This document shows positions 12,445 through 23,439 of a DNA stretch of 64,000 nt, piece after piece. The stretch is from Ophioderma brevispina (taxonomy: Eukaryota > Echinodermata > Ophiuroidea > Amphilepidida > Ophiodermatidae), in contig JAMKCH010084957.1 in assembly GCA_023653785.1 (NCBI GenBank), forward strand, positions 26,344 through 90,343, read 5' to 3'. A model generated the notes under the pieces. That model had not been told where the DNA came from, made no database searches, and saw nothing but the letters and a program-made list of their open reading frames with translations. Numbering within the stretch: position 1 is the stretch's first letter; each line of letters begins with the position of its first letter. A program made the position numbers and the translations under genes.

Positions 12445-12798
12445 GGCATAAAAAATTGTTTGTTTGGCGCAACCCAACCGACTAAAAAACCTGCCGACTC
12501 GAAAGTTTTTATGCAAATTGGCACAAAATAAAAAAATATTCTGACGACCGACCCATTATTTTCATCCACAATTAAAAACATATTTTTTTGCCAACACAAA
12601 GACGAAAAAATATCAAAACAAGACAACAAAGCAACTACAACAAGTAAAATAAAAGATCTTTGCTATTGAAAAAAGCTTTAAATAGTAGCATCTTGCATTC
12701 ATTTTAGAGTAAAACATTGAGAAGATCTAAAAAAAAAATCCAAAAAAATCCGACCGACCGACCCTGATATTTTTTCTCCGTTACATATTTTTATGCCC
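12445..12798. mobile_element. MITE with TA target duplication (Tc1/mariner-like size)
   Basis: The left end GGCATAAAAAATTG is preceded by TA, and the right end TTTTTATGCCC is followed by TA, giving an inverted terminal repeat of about 12 bp with a one-base difference. Both ends carry GACCGACC runs just inside (left GACGACCGACCC near 12541, right CCGACCGACCGACCC near 12754). It is 354 bp and non-coding. The TA duplication suggests mobilisation by a Tc1/mariner-type transposase, but the short TIR alone does not prove it. Confidence 0.6.
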
Positions 12799-13329
12799 TA
12801 TATTCATTTTTTTTATCTTATTGTTTTTCAAACAGTGATATTTAAGAAATGCCAAACTAAATTAATTTTTGGCTAATGGCGATTATCTCCTGATATTTTG
12901 TATTGATAAAGAAGTGATCAGAATTTAGCAAGGAAGATGCTGATGGCTTTACTTTCGGTATATCGTGTGACAATAAACGTATACCGATATAACCCCTTGA
13001 GAGGAAAGCGAAAGCTCCAAGGCAATAATTTGACAGTCCCACCGTCCAGTACTGAATTGGAAAGGAACTGCGGAAGAAGAGAAACAAGGCCGGGGAAACA
13101 AATCATCTTCCATGCACTAACGCCATCCCTTACCTGGTTTACAAAAATGCCAGCAGGTGCCTTTACGTTCAGTTAGGTTTGGACAATCCTGAGGGAAGTT
13201 GGACTTCGGATAAGGAAAATCTCTATATGAAGAGTTAGTGGAAGCTGTCCTTATCCCAAATGAGAAAGATAAATCTACACCTGAGCTGTTTAGAAATATT
13301 ACTTTACTAATGTCGTGAAAAGATGCACA
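12799..13329. other. Unassigned stretch before the family B LINE fragment
   Basis: Open frames occur on both strands. On the minus strand (about 13080-13290) a CPNLTER..CWHFCKPGKG phrase faintly resembles a zinc knuckle of a gag-like protein, but the required histidine is replaced and no other gag feature is visible, so no call is made. Confidence 0.35.
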
Positions 13330-14395
13330 AGATGCCGACTTCACAGTTGTTGAAGAGAGACTCTCCAAAGCTTTGGATGAACTCACTCCGTATTATGAGA
13401 AACCCACCTCCTTGCAATCATCTAAGACCCAGTTGTGTGCTTTCCATCTCCGCAACCCCGTGAAGCCCACGTCAGCTTAAAGTTACCTGGTCTGGAACCA
13501 CCCCTGGAGCAGCCGGGATAACCCTTTCTAACTAGGAGTTACCTTTGGACCGCACTCTCCTCTCTTATAGGCCCACAGCGAGGAGACGGAGAGGAAAGGT
13601 ATTATTCATGCAATGACATCTTGAACACACTCACTGGCACAGGAGAATGGGGTTCTCGCCCAACATACCGACCCACATGATCGACGGCACTTGTCCTGCG
13701 GTAACTCATGTGCAGAGTATGCCTGTTTTGTATGGGAAAGATCAAGCCATGCCAAGAACTTGATTCAGCGTTAAATGCCTCCCTGCCGGCTTATCACAAG
13801 GATGCCTCCGTCCCCAACAACCAACGAAAACTTTATCCTAGCAGGAATTCTCCACATGACATTCGTCGTAAGCGTAGCGAGCATGCAAGGCGTAGCTGCC
13901 AAGTAGGTCTAATGGAAGCACCCTATGTCTGGACGATAGCCTCTGCCAACCCGCCTTAAAACCAGATAGAGTTTCTTAAAGCAAAGTCCAACCCGTTGAA
14001 ACAGTCTTGTAAGGAGGTCAGAGCGTCGCCTGTGGCAGAAGCCCTGCCAGCAACCAAGTTAACATCTATTGGTTATTGAACCGGAGTATCTTCTCATGAC
14101 TGACTTCTCATGGTCTTAATGCGATACCGTCAACATTTGAGAACCAATTGGCCGATCTAAGGTTTCTCTGCAGATGGTTGGGCTAACCTGGAAGCAATCA
14201 TGGACCACTACCTATGGTTGTGGTGAAGCACACCACATCATGGAAAATCTCTTGGACTGCCCACTGCTGCAGCAACAATGCACAGGCAAAGACCTTGCAG
14301 AATTCAGTTAAGCAGCCAGACGTCTCCCATCTCTGTCTGGATCATGTTTGAGAACCACAGTGTTTGGACACGATAATAAGAAGTGAAAAGAATGT
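13330..14395 (+). pseudogene. Jockey-like LINE (family B): RT thumb to C-terminal zinc knuckle
   Basis: Following the frame through several indels gives EERLSKALDELTPYYE, KTQLCAFHLRNP, LGVTFG, CAEYACFVWERSSHAK, ILAGI-like, RPLPTRLKTR, SKVSLQ and CGEAHHIMENLLDCPLLQQQ. This is the order expected from just after the RT catalytic box to the C-terminal C-x-C-G..H..C motif. The same residues occur in copies at 38691-40085, 43455-43700 and 47615-49990. The endonuclease and the RT catalytic core are absent, so the copy is 5'-truncated. At least six frame changes make it non-functional. The C-terminal part (KDLAEFSxAARR) is nearly identical to the fragment at 43455. Confidence 0.8.
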
Positions 14396-14891
14396 TTTTC
14401 CAGGTGCTTGTCAACCGCCTCCTCACATTTATGGTACGGATTGGATACATAGACTAACCATTTAGAAGGGATTTCTCCCTGGTATTGTAGGATATGTCGG
14501 GCATACTCAAGCCCTCATGGAAACCTCCTTGATGTCAAGTAAAATTTAGCCAATGCGTAGGGATTGTAGCGCAGAACGTGGATTGTTTGCTCTGGAAGGG
14601 TACCACATCCCACCTGACATGCGAGAGCTGGCAGCATGATCTGTTTTCGTGAGAGTAAGTACGCACAAAGTGGACAACTGACTGGTTCATGTACCAAATT
14701 GGTTTATTCCAAGGGTGCCCTCTATCTGTCGTGCTCTTTTCCGATCGTGGTCGTAAACCTGCTACGAGATCTGCTGAAGACAAAACTGAATTACCTACTA
14801 AAGGATAGACAGCCTAAAGCAGAGTGGACCTCACCATAATATCCTGGTAGTTGTAGATGGCATGCAAGAGCTACTACCACTCAAAAGAAAG
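14396..14891. other. Unassigned stretch
   Basis: Minus-strand open frames of 60-80 codons include CPLCAYLLSRKQ and LPALACQVGCG, which hint at a cysteine-rich segment but match nothing I can name. The stretch lies between the family B end and element X. Confidence 0.35.
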
Positions 14892-15256
14892 CGTACAAGT
14901 ACGATACGTACAAGTACTACATACGGTCATAATTTCCCACAATGCAAGAAACTTTTTAAAGAGATACATACGGTTTTAACATTCATCACGGTGTAGAAGT
15001 AACAATGGTCCGGCGTACTCAGAGTCCGGAAACAATGGTGAACAATAGTGCAATCGAATCAGTTGACTATTTACGCAACATTTAAGTTTCACGCTTTATT
15101 CCGGATATGGCTCCCACCGGACTATATCTGCCTTTCACAACGGGACAGTTTATTTTACAGTTTTGAAGCTGGAATCTTCACTATATAGAGTTTAAAGGCT
15201 TATCAACAAAATGAATGTGCGATTTTTGATATCTTTTTTAAAAATAAAACTATTAA

Positions 15257-16057
15257 AGGTGCTGTTCCCGATCGTCTTTGGGAATCCCCTGATTTACCCG
15301 AAGTAGTATCACTTTTGACATAAGAGAAAGGCCTGTTTTTCTCATTGTCTTTCAAATCCATTCCGTTCTCAAGATACTGACAAAAACCTGCCTGTTTAAG
15401 GTAACCATCAATATCAGAACAAAGTGGTGAATAGGGCTTTGCACTATACAGGGCGTATCAATAAAACGCAACAAAACTTTCCCACTTTTTGTGGGGTATT
15501 GTGTAAATTATTCCAAAATTAACTAGTGCCCTGTTAAGGGAGACGTTCATATAGAAGTCCATGGATGCAAATGGGTATTGCCATTCATTCCGCCCAAGCG
15601 CGATTGCACAACGTCACACAGCGCATGGACGGAATCAAATGTGGCGGTCATGGAATACGATTTAATCATTTTTTTGCACAATGGGACAAAGTCAGCGTGG
15701 GACCAAATTTCAATACAAATCCCATGCACTTGCATGAATGAAGTGAGAAGAGAGGGAAAATTGAATAAGCATTACTCGAAACTTGGTCCCAAACTCACTT
15801 TGTCCCATTATGCAAAAACAATGATTACTCGGTTACCCATGACCGCACATGAACAAATTACCTATCGTTGGAAAGAGGAGATATGTGGCTTTAAGATGAC
15901 ATTTATTTTGATGTATTTTACACAATTACCACAAAAATTGGGGAGAAGTTTTGTTACGGTTTTATTGATACGCCCTGTACATTGGTGGCCTGTGTATACA
16001 AGTGTCAGGCTCTCATACCAAGTAAATTACGATACACAAAAATCGGAACAAGCACCT
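15257..16057. mobile_element. TTAA-target MITE (Kolobok- or piggyBac-like), copy 1
   Basis: TTAA flanks both sides (15253-15256 and 16058-16061). The left end AGGTGCTGTTCCCGAT pairs with the right end, whose reverse complement reads AGGTGCTTGTTCCGAT. Once the nested palindrome is removed the element is about 270 bp and non-coding. Element X copy 2, near 26105, shows the unoccupied site (ATATTAAGAAAAT). TTAA duplication with AG..CT termini is, to my knowledge, typical of Kolobok; piggyBac also uses TTAA but usually starts with C. Relatives lie at 36086-36425 and 62710-63056. Confidence 0.85.
15449..15977. mobile_element. Near-perfect palindromic MITE, TA target, nested in the TTAA MITE
   Basis: TA flanks both ends (15447-15448 and 15978-15979). 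The left end CAGGGCGTATCAATAAAAC is repeated in reverse complement at the right end. The whole 529 bp folds back: inner blocks such as GCGGTCATGG, GCACAATGGGACAAAGT and GGGACCAA on the left recur inverted on the right. The TA target and CAGGG start fit a Tc1/mariner-type foldback MITE. The 163-codon open frame that crosses it (15578-16069) is an accident of the palindrome and not a gene. Confidence 0.9.
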
Positions 16058-16311
16058 TTAACTAATTAAGAAAATTGATATGACGTCATCAGTGATATTT
16101 TTTTCAATAATTAAATTTCGACAAATTAAATCAAAAATTTTGACACATAGAATTTGTTTATAGTGTTGTATGGCATTAGTTTGAAGTTAGTATCCTTTCT
16201 CGTCTCAAAACTGAGAATCCCGAGAGGATTTTATAAAATTCTTTTGTAATTTCTTTATAATGTTACGTCAAGTACGCGTACAAGTACACTGACTACGACT
16301 AGTAGAGACCT

Positions 16312-18360
16312 TCCTACGAACTAGAACAATGAAAGCGAAGCCTGCAAAGTGTAAAAGTCTAGCCATGAAGAAGATCCATGTGGTCCGTCAGAATAGGAAG
16401 GAATCAACACCATATAGGCTATGATGCTCATCTATGGATGTGGACTTCTCGGCCCCGGCCAGTCGGCAGAGAGCTGGCTCTGCCAGCTTCGATACATTTA
16501 GCTGCTGCCTTATACGCAAGAAGGAGATCTATGCATAGATGGAAAAGAGATCCCCTTCATCCACCAGACATCCATGAGGTTCCTTGGACAAGAGATCTGT
16601 AAGACCTCAGTGACAAGAGATGATATTGTGTGGGAAGACCAAGTTGAAGGATCTCTTGGAGAAGACTGACAGTGACCAGGTGAACAGCATAGAAGTTATA
16701 TGAAAACCATATCGTTAGTCGAATTTCATGGGAGTTCATCATCTACTGTTTCCCTATCTCATTTGCCAAGAATCTGGAAGCTCTGGCAACTCGATACCTG
16801 AAGAAGTTGGCAGGACTGCCAAGGTGCACAATTCCATCCATCCTGTACAGGAACAGAAATAACAAAGGCCTCCAACTAAAGGCCTTTTCTACCCACCTAT
16901 GTATGCAAGTTGTAAAGTATCACATTTTGAAATATGCAGTAGACCCAGGAACCAAATTTGTATATTGACACATGGTATCTAGACAGGGAGAAAAGAAGCA
17001 CTGGAATGGGTGAGAGTGGTGCATGAAAGGGAAAAATCTGTTCATCAATGATCTTTGCAAAGGGCAGCATAGCCGACATGTCCTCGGTTACACCAAGTCT
17101 GGGAACGCATTGACCAGTTGAACAAGAACACAGAAATGCCCTGTCTTCACTTGTGAAAGAAGTGACAGGAACAGAATGATGTTGGTAACCTTGTACAGTA
17201 AGGCCCTACACGGTAGATGGCTATGTTGGGAGATGACAATGCAAATGGAATAAGCTCCGCTACTCCTGGTCACCAGAAATGAATTCTACCTTAACACTAT
17301 ACAGGATACACTTCCTACACCAGCCAATCTAAAGACATGGAATAAATATGCTCTTGGACTGTGTGCTGTGTTTGGATATAACTGCAACTGCACTAATACG
17401 ATACATAATATTCAACCTCATTACGTTCAGGAAGGTATAGCTGGAGGCATGACACAGTGGAATTGTCCATCAGCTAGCAAGAACACCATCAAAAAAGAGG
17501 AAGATGACAAGCAAATCAAAACTGGCAAAGTCTTCAAGTCAGACAAGGGCACTCACTATGGCAATGTTACCTTGCTGGGGGGAAATGAAGCATGAATGTA
17601 TCCAGAACAGAGAAGACTGGACTGTGGTGTGGGATGAAGGCAAACGTCACCACGTCACGGAGACCAGATGTCACCATCTATTCTCCTGCAAGGAAAGAAG
17701 GCGGTGTCACTATGATTGAACTGAGAGTACCGGCAGAAGAGAATATGCCACAAGCAAACCACCGAAAGAAGCCTGCAAATATGAAGACCTTATCAAAGAA
17801 ACACGAGAAGCTGGATGGGAGCTGAAATACTTCCCAGCAGAAATGGGGTCCAGAGGATTCAACAAACAGACTCTGATAACCTCCAAATTCATTGCAATAG
17901 GGAAATCAAGAAGGCACTGGACTCTGTATCACGATTGGCTCTACGAGCTACCTATACATTGTGGCTCACAAGAAACAACAAGTTTGGTAGTTGGGAGTTA
18001 GTTACACATCCCCCAGTTAAAGACTACCAGGCAGAGGCAGCATCACACCAACCTAGGTTCCTGTGACCAGTCATGTCTTGAATGGAGTTTGCTTTCTATA
18101 AGGAGTGTTCCAGCTTGCAAGCCCTAGTTTCCATTCTAAGGAACTCGCATCACAAAACTCTTCCTACATGTCCAGCCTTCCACCAAAAAATTGCAAGGGC
18201 TTCTCAATTTCATGTCAAATGGTATGATGAAGAAACGAAAACATCCAAACAATGTCATGACAGTTACAACAACTGGAGAGGGAGGGTTCCCGGGACCAAA
18301 GTGCTCAACCTACCACCGCCCGTCCCAAGTCGGGGGCAGTCGCAGTAGGCTGCAAAGAAT
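16312..18360 (+). pseudogene. R2-like LINE 3' half with PD-(D/E)xK restriction-like endonuclease
   Basis: Reading through frame changes gives MKAKPAKCKSLAMKK, IDGKEIPFIHQTSMRFLGQEI, a region with LATRYLKKWAGLPRC-like residues, LPTPANLKTWNKYALGLC, then RPDVTIYSP..VTMIELRVP..E followed by KK and KYEDLIKE-like residues, and GSRGFNKQTL. The PD...IELxVP...K spacing is the restriction-like nuclease signature of R2-type elements, which cut a fixed target before reverse transcription. The order RT thumb, cysteine region, nuclease matches the known layout. The RT catalytic core and N terminus are missing, because the copy begins right after element X. Several frameshifts inactivate it. The 18200-18360 part is probable 3' UTR. 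Confidence 0.75.
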
Positions 18361-21300
18361 GGATTACACATGATGTTGTATATAAGCATGGGCTTGATAT
18401 TATGAATACCGCCAATGTGCACATCCTAAAAAACGGTGATGCAGATGCAAACAATTGGTAAATTAGAACAATTTGGAGGAGGGCAAAATGTGCAATTTTG
18501 CTTTACCCAAATTTGGCATACTTGACCTTAAACCTCGTCTCATTTGCATATCCCTAACGTCCCTAGAGGAAAATCTGACGATCACCGCAAAAAGTGAGGT
18601 AGAGTTATTTTTCTTGTTAGATCTAGGGAAATTCCCCCTAAAACAAGGCAGGGTCCGCTCATTGTTTTTTTCAAAGGTGCAATTAAATGCAGTTTAAGAG
18701 ACTTTAGGGATATATGAAAGTAAAATACAATTTTATGAAAGTGCAATTAAAGGCACTATCAGTGATTTGCTAAATCAGAAAATGGAAAAAATCATCCAAA
18801 ATCAGATTTTTGCATGTCTGTAACAAATACCGGTATCCTAACATATTCCTGCAATTGATAAGGCCAGAAACAACCTATTAAGGACAAAATCGGATATAAT
18901 TAGTCATTACTGTCCGTAGCGACACTTACTACAACACGTAACTGAATGGAGAGTCTTATCTTTGAACACTGCCGTTTTCTTCCTTTTCTTCAGTTGGAAA
19001 AAGTATCTTATGAGAATTCTACAGACTTATCCTTCACTTTTAAACTATTCCTGCAGATTTCAAATATTTTGACTCTTTCGGATGAATCACTGATAGTGTC
19101 TTTAATATGCTTTTAATATATTTAATATATGCTTTTAATATAATTCTCATTCAAAATAAGACATGCGCAGGCGTAAAGAGAAATTTCAATCATTTCGGGC
19201 AATGATAGTAACAAGTTCCTATATAGTCGTATTCTAGAGAGTGTGTCGCATGTCGAATGCTTGATTATTTTACGTGTTAAACAAATCTGTAGATTGTCGA
19301 CTGACAACTAAGTGTAAAATGATCACTTTATTATCTAAGTTTTATACTAGTAATATGTCAGATTATATGCCTCCTGCAAAATGTTCTACAAATTAGCTTG
19401 TATAAATGTTGAAGCTGGGTTGTGTAGTTGCTTGCCTTCATTTTTTCTTTGCTAAATGTGAGAATAAGGCAATATTTTTATGCCAATGGAGTATATTGCG
19501 GGTGTTTCCTTAACAACAAATAACAGTTACATATCGAGAAAGTTCGCGTTGTTGATCTCGTTTCTAAAGCAACCTTTATATTAATACAAAATTGCCTTTA
19601 ACTATGCGTTTAAATCAGAGCGATTTTAATTGAAATATACCGATGTAAAAACTATTAAGTATTACTGCTTATCTCGGTTATATATGAAAGATGTGTTCCG
19701 AATGTTTTGAACTCTAGTGCACTGCAATTCATTTTCAACTCTATTTAATGACTATCGAATTTTATGAACAAATCAACATTTCAACTTAAGCAAATTAGTT
19801 TTTTCAAATAACCAATTTTCTACAACAAAAGTAAAATAAAAACCAACGCAGATGACAAAAAAATGACGCTCAATTTTGGCGCAGAATGTGCTTTATTTGG
19901 CCTGCCAGCGTTATTGGCTTGACTTGACTTCCTCTCTGCAGCCGGCCGGGTATATTTCATTTCAGTCAAGGTCATGCAGTGTTGTTGACATTTAAGACTG
20001 TTGTTTTGCTGGGATTCTGAGAGCCACCTACCTGTACTATTCCCTCAGGCACAACACCGATATCATTGCAGAATATTACGTATTTTGCTCTTATTTGCAT
20101 TTCTCAAAGAAAGGGAACCGATGGGTTTACGTAGAGCTTTCTTGGCTAGGTTGGCCGCCTTATACGTCGGTCCTGATTAATTTTTTCAAAGTTTCGTTGA
20201 TGTCTGGAAATAGTACGTTAATCCATTTAACCAAAGTGCGTTCCCGATTAAATCGTCTTACAAGAAGACTCTTGTTGGCTATTACTTTATGAATCTGTTG
20301 CATAACATTTAAAGGGGCATTTCGTAATCCACAGCCTATGAATTACCTAAAATATATTTTTTATATGCACATTCTACACCGATATGATTTAAGAGGTTGC
20401 TCTTGGGATCTAAATAATCTCGTAGATAATAACAAAACCAACAACAATAAACACCAGAACATTTATGTAGTAGCTCAATGTTATCATGTGTACGGAGGGG
20501 GTTTAAAGAGGGCACTATATGTGTCAATATTTGCCCGAAATGCATAGAAACCCATAGTTTTTGCATGGGGCCACATTTAAACACAAATTTGCCCATTTTT
20601 TCCAAAATTTTAAACGATTTGGGAAATTTGGGTTATTGCGGTTCCAGATTAGGGATATTTGCTTAAAAGTGATCCATCAAGCAGAAGCAGGAGTAACAAC
20701 ACTCTGCCCCCATGCTACGGAACTGTTTAGATCTCTTATTACCAAATTCTTAAAGTACACGTACACCGCGTGTCTCACGACTACTCCAACCCTACGATAA
20801 CTATAAGAATATTGTAATTTAATAGATCACATACCGAGTTCACCTAAAATAAATTTTCATTGAAATTGTGTAATATTTTGCAGTCCAACAATTTTCCACG
20901 ATAAGCCGATAACTTCCATTTCGGATTGGGTCATAACTATACCGTATATTAACCCGTTAACCTCATATAAAGTACACTTAAGTGTCAATCTTTTAAAGCA
21001 TGTCTTTGGCCCCGCCAAAATTAATCACCGGGGTATTAAAAGTACCCAAAACCTTCGACTGGCAAGCTGGTACTTTCTTTGTTGGAGTATCTACGGTAGA
21101 CAAACAAAAATGACCGAAGGGGCTTGAGGTGTTCTTGTGCCCTAAAACACGTTGCAGACGCGAGGTTAAAGAACTCGGCTTGCTCTTGCTAAAGGCATGA
21201 CCCGACCTGTCTAGCAGACGGCGAACCTGAGACCACTACTTCACGCCGTCAAATAAGGTTGAGAGAACCTGGCAAATTAATTTTTCTCTGGCCGTGACCT

Positions 21301-21860
21301 ACACCTTTACGGCTGTTTTAATACCAGCAGCTATCTCTTTACGCATTCTTGTGCACGCTGGACGTCGTACGCTGCGGGGATATAACAATCCTTTCAAATA
21401 AAAACAAAAGGTTACCCTCAGGGCACGGAGCGGGCTTCAGTCATAACTAACTTGATTTAAGTTACTTGTACATCAGGTGATATGTTCAATGTCTTGGACG
21501 AATTTTATTTGAGGGTACACAAGTAAGTTAATTCAGGACACGTCCCCGGGCCGTATTAAAATGCCCAAACGTAAATATTTAACAAGATGCTGGACCAAGT
21601 CCACAGTAGTAGGCACAATATTGTGTTACTGGTATGTCATTGATAGGTCGTTACGCAATTTTCAGATTTATTTCTTGTCCATCTCAACAACAAATAACAT
21701 GAATGATACAAATAGACGACATATATAAATGTCGTAAAAAATAGAAATACAATCGAGACGTCATATCCAAGGATTCAGACCACGACGCAGATTTCGGTTT
21801 AGATAAATGGAGTGTATTGGAACTACTTTTGAAATCGAATTTGATTAACCTTTTTTTCGA
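18361..21860. other. Unassigned 3.5-kb non-coding stretch
   Basis: No protein or RNA gene recognised. At 20310-20332 the sequence TTAAAGGGGCATTTCGTAATCC looks like the left end of another TTAA-target MITE, but no matching right end was found nearby. At 21000-21560 base composition is more GC-rich than its surroundings with no assigned function. Confidence 0.4.
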
Positions 21861-21861
21861 T

Positions 21862-22140
21862 TCGATTTGAAAAAAAAACAGGTTTGTCGAGGAGAAAAAA
21901 CTATTGTTTGATAAACTTGGCCCGGAAACTTGGTTTGTCGGTAAAACAGGATTTTCAAAAACCTTGTCTATCGAATTTCATGAATCAGGGTTTTTTCTTC
22001 GATTTGAAAAAAAAACAGGTTTATCGATTTGAAAATCAGTTTTTCAAACTTGGCTTTTCGTTGAAAAAAATGGCTTATCGATTGAAAAACCTGTTTGTTT
22101 TTGTTCGAAAAGCTAAGTTTGTTAAAAACTATCCAATTTG
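21862..22140. repeat. Degenerate A/T-rich repeat with CGATTTGAAAA and ACAGGTTT units
   Basis: The phrase CGATTTGAAAAAAAAACAGG occurs twice, near 21863 and 21999, each followed by TTTRTCGA. Related and inverted versions (CGATTGAAAAACCTG) follow near 22079. The 86-codon open frame here, rich in Lys, Phe and Leu, is a by-product of the repeat. Confidence 0.6.
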
Positions 22141-22469
22141 TTAAAATCAAATCTAAGGACCTGCATGTAAACCTATGAAGGTATATACCTATGTAGAGAC
22201 GCGCATTATGCAAATGCATGCATACCTATCATGCTAACGTAATGGCACACACCGTTCGCGTACGCGCACCCCAGTTTTACATAGTACAAATACAACAGTG
22301 CACTACCTTATCAATGAACAGCCTGTGCGTGAATGAAATTATGCAACGTACATTAGACCTATATTAGCACATGCACATACGAACAAACATGTGCATTAAT
22401 TAATAAAAACGTGTATATATATTGACTCCTATGCATGTACACAAACGTAATCACCAATGCGAGCACTCG

Positions 22470-22512
22470 CGCGCGCGCGCACACACACACACATACATAC
22501 ACACACACACAC
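22470..22512. repeat. (GC)n(AC)n microsatellite
   Basis: Alternating GC run followed by AC units with two AT interruptions. Simple-sequence repeat. Confidence 0.95.
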
Positions 22513-22614
22513 ATTTACATTTTAAGAATCACTTTTATTCAAGATATGACATTCTTGAATTCCCTGCATTTTAAAAAAGGTTTTGCAGAAAGGATCCAAA
22601 ATACATGTTATCCA

Positions 22615-22725
22615 ATTGATAATGGGCCGAATAGACTGGGCCGAAATGGTAATGAGTCGAACAAGATAGGCTGAATCAGGAATGCGCTTGGGCCGAATTG
22701 GACATGGGCCGAGTTGGACAGGAAC
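22615..22725. repeat. Minisatellite-like GGGCCGAATTGG repeats
   Basis: About eight imperfect units of 11-14 bp built on GGGCCGAAT(T/A)GG, with GAGTCGAAC and GGCTGAATC variants. There is no evidence of a coding role. Confidence 0.7.
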
Positions 22726-23439
22726 CAGTCGTGATAAAATGACGTAAATAAACTCTACACTCACTGCTAACGCCGACATGCAGTGCCTACAACAGCAGTG
22801 GGAAAAGGAAGTCAATCTTACCGAAATGTAGAAGAATATCAAAGGAACAAAACAGATTCGAGACACCCACGTTAAAATTAACAGCAAGTGGTGGAATTTT
22901 CGATTGTAATATTTGAAATTTTGCGGGAAATTTTGTCCTTCCTGGATCGATTGCATCGGTACGCCCCAGCTTTGCGTTTTGTACTATATATTTAAAATCG
23001 CAATCATGCAAATGACGTCTAGTTGCACTAAGTTGTCGATGTGCAAATCACATTGGTTAAGTTAAGATCTTTCGCAGGACTCTGGGTGGATATTGTATAC
23101 TTACAGATACTTTAATACTGATACTTTTTAGCTTAATCCAAAATGGCCTCCATTTTCAAGATGGCCGCCACTGCAAGAGATATATTACACAAGATCAAAT
23201 GGTCATAGAAGCACCGAAATCTGGTCAAACCAAACAGATAATATTTAGTGGCTCCACCTTCGCCTGGACTTTTACAGAGCAAAGGTTACTGATTCCCATA
23301 GACCCTGTGGACCGTTCTCATATATAGCCATTTAATTATGATCAAGTGTCATATACATTGCAGGCACATATTGATATATAAAAAAGGTCAAGAATTAGAC
23401 ACAATTTTGAGAAGAATATGAACATTTCCCCGTATGAAG
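22726..23439. other. Unassigned stretch
   Basis: No recognised gene. The stretch includes AAAATGGCC and AAGATGGCCGCC phrases around 23142-23169 of the kind often seen in dispersed non-coding repeats. Confidence 0.4.

Larger units (their letters stand above)
14892..16290. mobile_element. Dispersed element X, copy 1 (interrupted by nested MITEs)
   Basis: The ends carry the motif GTACAAGTACG..ACGTACAAGTAC (14892-14918) and TACGTCAAGTACGCGTACAAGTAC (about 16264-16287). The inner sequence matches 25909-26338: CTTATCAACAAAATG, CCGATTTTT/GCGATTTTTGATATC, GACGTCATC.GTGA, TTTGACACATAGAA, CTCAAAACTGA.AATCCCGAGAGG. Removing the inserted MITE at 15257-16057 restores alignment with copy 2. About 130 bp near 15000-15130 is extra relative to copy 2. 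No coding capacity. The inverted, ACGTAC-rich ends suggest a DNA transposon, but the class is not assigned. Confidence 0.75.

Noticed and set aside
13080..13386. Gag-like zinc knuckle on the minus strand (CWHFCKPGKGW)
   Set aside because: The knuckle histidine is missing and the frame overlaps the family B RT in antisense; no further gag residues are visible.
14515..14697. Cysteine-rich minus-strand frame (CPLCAY..CQVGCG)
   Set aside because: Suggestive of a zinc-binding segment, but too short and without partner residues to assign.
15578..16069. 163-codon plus-strand open frame
   Set aside because: It lies across the palindromic MITE and the end of the outer MITE; it shows no family residues and is explained by the palindrome.
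21000..21560. GC-richer stretch as a possible structural RNA or mitochondrial insertion
   Set aside because: I compared it by memory with 16S-type phrases and found no convincing match; left unassigned.
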